A stretch of DNA of 64,000 nt from Centrapalus pauciflorus (taxonomy: Eukaryota; Streptophyta; Magnoliopsida; Asterales; Asteraceae): assembly GCA_020465985.1 (NCBI GenBank), contig JAANYP010006415.1:62001-126000 (forward strand), read 5' to 3'. Each line of letters begins with the position of its first letter. Within the stretch, counting starts at the first letter, position 1. Of this stretch, positions 60,811 to 64,000 are shown one piece after another. A model generated the notes under the pieces. That model saw nothing but the letters and a program-made list of their open reading frames with translations, ran no database searches and was not told the DNA's origin. The position numbers were made by a program, and so were the translations under genes.

Positions 60811-63663
60811 ATGTCAAGTTTACAGACTTTCATTGAAATGGACCACGAGGTCGGTAAAGCAAATTCTCCGCCAAAGCTGATGAAGTTGGAAGACTACTAT
60901 TGGTGGAAGGATAGGTTTGCTGATTTTGCTCGCTTTAACGACATGTGCATGTGGATTTGTATCGATGAGGGTTATATTCCACCTACGCAAGAGTTAGAGG
61001 GCCGTCAAAGAGTCTTAACATATCAGAATATGAAGGATGATGATAAGAAACTTTATGAGGCCGAGAACCGAGCTTTCTCGATTATCTGTATGGCGTTACC
61101 TCAAGAAATTGTACATACCTTGAGAAATCATAGGATTGCAAAAGAGCTATGGGATGCTCTAGTGAAAAGGTGTGAGGGAAATCCAAGGGTTCAAAAGGGA
61201 AGGACTGAGATGTTGAAACAGCAGTTCGCCATTTTCAAAGCATTGAAAAGTGAAAAGTTGGATGAGACTATAACAAGATTCTATCATCTGCTGACAGAGC
61301 TGGATAATCACAATGTTGATTATCAAGAGACTGAGAAGATAGAGAAGCTTCTTGATGCTTTACCTACAAAGTGGGAAATGTACACAGTGCTTATAAAGCA
61401 TGATGAAGAAACATTTGAGACTCTTACTCAAGAAGGAGTTATAGGAACGGTGAGGGCTTACAACTTTTAGTTACAAAAGAAGAAACGGGAACATGATCAG
61501 GTCCAAGATCCAGAAATGTATTTTGGAAAGACAAAACCGTCAATCGCAAGTGAACTGAAGTCAACTACAACATTTTACTCGGGAGAAGAGCCTATCCCAT
61601 TTGAGTCAGACGAAACTAGTAGTCGGGCATTCTTAGGGTCTTCTAAACCGGAAGAAAAACCGACTCATTCAGCATCCACTTCTCAACATTACACAAAGAT
61701 GCCTATGAGTGCACAATCGGCTGAAGATCATCTGAATCTTTCGGCTTCGTTTGTTGCAGCATACGGAAATTGTGTTCAGGGGAAGATAAACGATCCTGCT
61801 TTATGGGAAGAAGGCTACGATCAGGTGGATCCTGATGACTTGGAGGAAATGGACCTTCAATTGCAACTGGCCATGGCGACTCAGAGGGTCAAGCGGTTCA
61901 TGAAAAGAACAGGGAGAAATCTAAACGTAGGCAACAGTAAGGTTGGGTTTGACAAATCCAAGGTTAAGTGTTACAATTTCCAAGGATTGGGACACTTTGC
62001 AAGAGAGTGTCAAACACCTAAAGTAGAGAACTATCAAAATCAGAACCAAGGGACATATCAATCTGGTGGTTCTAAGAATCAAGCTGCCATCGCTGGTCTG
62101 TTAACTAATGTGCCATCTGACAGACAGCTAGATGGAATGTATGATTGGAGTACTCATCCGGAGTCGAATGCTAGAGCCTTCATGGCTGATGTAACAGAGA
62201 CTGTGGATGACAGAGAAGAAGAAATGGCAGAGGACATCAATCAGAATTATACAAGTCCTAGGTTGGTGGAAAAGTCAGAGGAACAGTCGATTTTAGAGTT
62301 TGCAGCTAAAATGGCTAACGTGGAATCGGATCACAAAAGGGTAACTCTCCATGACTTATGAGTTTTAAGTGTTACTTTAAATGACAAGTTAAACTTAGTA
62401 CTAGAAACACATAATAACTTAACTACTCAAATTCAATCGCTAAAATCAGATAACGCTAGTCTCTTAGATATTAAGGAAGATCTAAGGAATAAGCTAAAAG
62501 CAGATGCTCAGGATGTCATAGTTCTAAAAGACAAATTAAGTAAACAATGTGTCAGGATAGAACTTATGTATGAGCATGTTGAGGCTTTGACCAAAGACCT
62601 TACCATTAAGGAAGTAGAACTAGCCGAATCAAGAGTAAAGGTTGCTGAGGTAAATAGTAAACTTGAAAAGTTTAGGAACTCGTCTTTAAATCTAGGGAAA
62701 ATCTTAGAAGCTCAATGGCAGTCTAAGAAACGTGTAGGATTAGGTTATCAAGAGAGTCCTCCACCTCTCAATAATAATTATGTGCCTCAACCTCAGGATA
62801 AAACCGATGCATTGGTCGAATCAGAGGTAGCAACTGAAACTGAAACTAATAATGATAAGTCAACTAAGGTGTCAAATACTACCTCTAAGATTAAGAAAGT
62901 CGAGTTTGTGCAGTCTACTAGTGACACTATACTAGGAGAAGCTAAACCTGAAATTAATATTCAGCAAGAGGAAGTAACCACTGTAGTTGAAACGAAAGAG
63001 AATGACTCTAGTAAGACACCTAAATCAAAGGGCACTTATAAGAAGTCGATTGATAAGATGTCATGATTTAGATGTCATGAGAAGGGACATGTTGCGTCTA
63101 GCTGTCCTTATAAGAAAGTGGAGTCTACACCATCTAAACCAGAGTCAAGACCCGCTGTAGGAAAGCAAGAACAACAAAGACCAACACCTAGTATTGCTAG
63201 CACAAGTAGTTCTCAAAACACTGAGAAGAATGTGAATGCAACACCTAGGATAGCTGTTAGACAAATACATGTGTCGCTTAGACCAAACGAGGTGGTTAGA
63301 ACTAATTCTCCGAGTAGATTTCCTAATCAAAATAGGTCAGGACCACAACAAGGCTATAGGAGTACAACATCTAGAAGGACTTACACTCCAGTTAGGTCTC
63401 ATACTCCTCAAACAAAACAGACACCAGGTAGAGCCCAGGGATATCAATCTGAAATGTCTTATAATAGAAACTATTCAAGGGCTCAACAGCAAATGCCAAC
63501 CCAAAGGCCAAGAGTGAATCTTAATCACTCAGCACCACAACAGGTTCTCAATCAAAAACCCAAGTCACCTGAAAGGAGAGATGGGTATTTGAAGGAGTTC
63601 ACGTATGTGGATGAGAATGGTATTACCAAGTCAGTCATGGCTTGGGTTCCCCGTGATAACTAA
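60811..63663 (+). pseudogene. B4 gag polyprotein (~950 codons), one frame with three stops
   Basis: The ATG at 60811 opens MSSLQTFIEMDHEVGKANSP. Capsid-type copia gag to 61467 (YYWWKDRFADFARF, ALPQEIVHTLRNHR, KIEKLLDALPTKWEMYT). Stops are TAG 61468-61470 (also in B2), TGA 62359-62361 and TGA 63064-63066. The first knuckle at 61971-62012 has its second Cys replaced by Phe (C-Y-N-F...H...C). The second knuckle (63064 on) loses its first Cys to the TGA. Between them lies a charged coiled coil (62370-62700). The tail is basic and rich in TP-R (SRRTYTPVRSHTPQTKQTP). The final stop is TAA 63661-63663. Confidence 0.9.
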
Positions 63664-63685
63664 CTTCTTTTTCTTTCATGTGCAG
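63661..63685 (+). promoter_or_regulatory. B4 gag stop plus splice-acceptor-like tract
   Basis: TAA, a T-rich tract ending TTTCTTTCATGTGCAG, then GAGCTAACTACAGG. The tract is one base longer than in B1 and B2, so pol is out of frame with gag here. Confidence 0.5.
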
Positions 63686-64000
63686 GAGCTAACTACAGGT
63701 CAACAAATGGTTCGTTGACAATGGTTGCTCTCGTCGCATGACTGGGGAAAGGGGTCTACTCACAGACTTCAAGGGAGGGAACAAGGGATTCGTATCATTC
63801 GCTGGGAACAAGGGAGGAAATATTACTGGAACAGAAGTGATCACTAATGGGACAATCACACTTGATCAAGTTTATCATGTTGATACACTTGCTCACAATC
63901 TCATCAGTGTATCTAAGATCTGTGATAAGAAAAATTCAGTTATCTTTACTGAAACTGAAGCATTAGTGTTGAAGCCGGGATTCAAAATACCTGAAGAGTG
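63686..64000 (+). pseudogene. B4 pol start: protease and beginning of pre-integrase domain
   Basis: After a small deletion near 63702, the protease reads FVDNGCSRRMTGERGLLTDF, so the active-site D-S-G is D-N-G. LDQVYHVDTLAHNLISVSKI and the LKPGFKIPEE segment follow to the window edge, matching B2 38440-38580. Confidence 0.85.

Larger units (their letters stand above)
59694..64000 (+). mobile_element. B4: family B element, 5' part only (runs off the window)
   Basis: 5' LTR, primer site, leader, full gag, gag/pol junction and the start of pol are present. It lies outside the G1 nest, directly on the right. The gag is the best preserved of the three family B copies, a single frame with three stops. 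Confidence 0.92.

Overview
The window is repeat-only DNA from a flowering plant, most likely a eudicot: AT-rich, with initiator-Met-tRNA primer sites (TGGTATCAGAGC type), Ty1/copia and Ty3/gypsy long terminal repeats (LTRs) and plant-style core promoters. The species cannot be named from the sequence. I find no convincing host gene, tRNA, rRNA, CRISPR array or bacterial feature. Nearly every base belongs to LTR retrotransposons nested inside one another.

Names used here. Family A is a Ty1/copia element with ~1.12-kb LTRs and a SIRE/Maximus-like layout: A1 (minus, 5014-29553, broken up) and A2 (plus, 12418-23873, complete ends). Family B is a second Ty1/copia element with ~0.5-0.6-kb LTRs and many TTCGAA motifs: B1 (minus, 29554-55205), B2 (plus, 34261-47384, complete ends), B3 (minus remnant, 55206-56109) and B4 (plus, 59694 to the window end). 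Ty3/gypsy pieces are G1 (minus; gag-protease-RT at 1053-2907 and an LTR split between 3112-4738 and 58386-59100), G2 (minus; gag start plus LTR, 56110-58329) and G3 (solo LTR, 25020-26890). S1 (1-1052) is a further LTR inside the G1 RT. X is a small inverted-repeat sequence whose arms now lie at 4739-4888 and 58330-58385.

Nesting: S1 lies in the G1 RT. The G1 LTR is opened by X, and X holds everything from 4889 to 58329. G2 was hit by B3. A1 was hit by A2 (5-bp duplication ctttg), by G3 (catgt) and by B1 at 29553. B1 was hit by B2 (tttgc). Two junctions, near 5014 and 55205, are deletion or recombination scars rather than clean insertions.

All coding regions are pseudogenes or partly intact. 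The longest intact frame is the 832-codon integrase-tail/RT/RNase H of A2. That element nevertheless lacks protease and most of the integrase core, because of a deletion sealed with a 21-nt copy of its own RT sequence.

The most interesting content is a third large gene (called aORF here) between pol and the 3' LTR in both families. It has the same architecture in A and B: an N-terminal globular domain, a long acidic or Pro/Ser/Thr/Gln-rich middle with coiled coil, and a C-terminal globular domain. Each copy appears to carry its own transcription signals. Family A has a conserved TATAAATAC about 105 bp before the ATG. Family B has a conserved TATAAATAGG, a first non-coding exon and a GT-AG 5'-UTR intron that ends 2 nt before the ATG, in both copies. 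A second conserved feature is the gag/pol junction. In four copies from both families, gag ends in an in-frame TAA followed 24-27 nt later by a splice-acceptor-like pyrimidine tract and CAG, and then protease.
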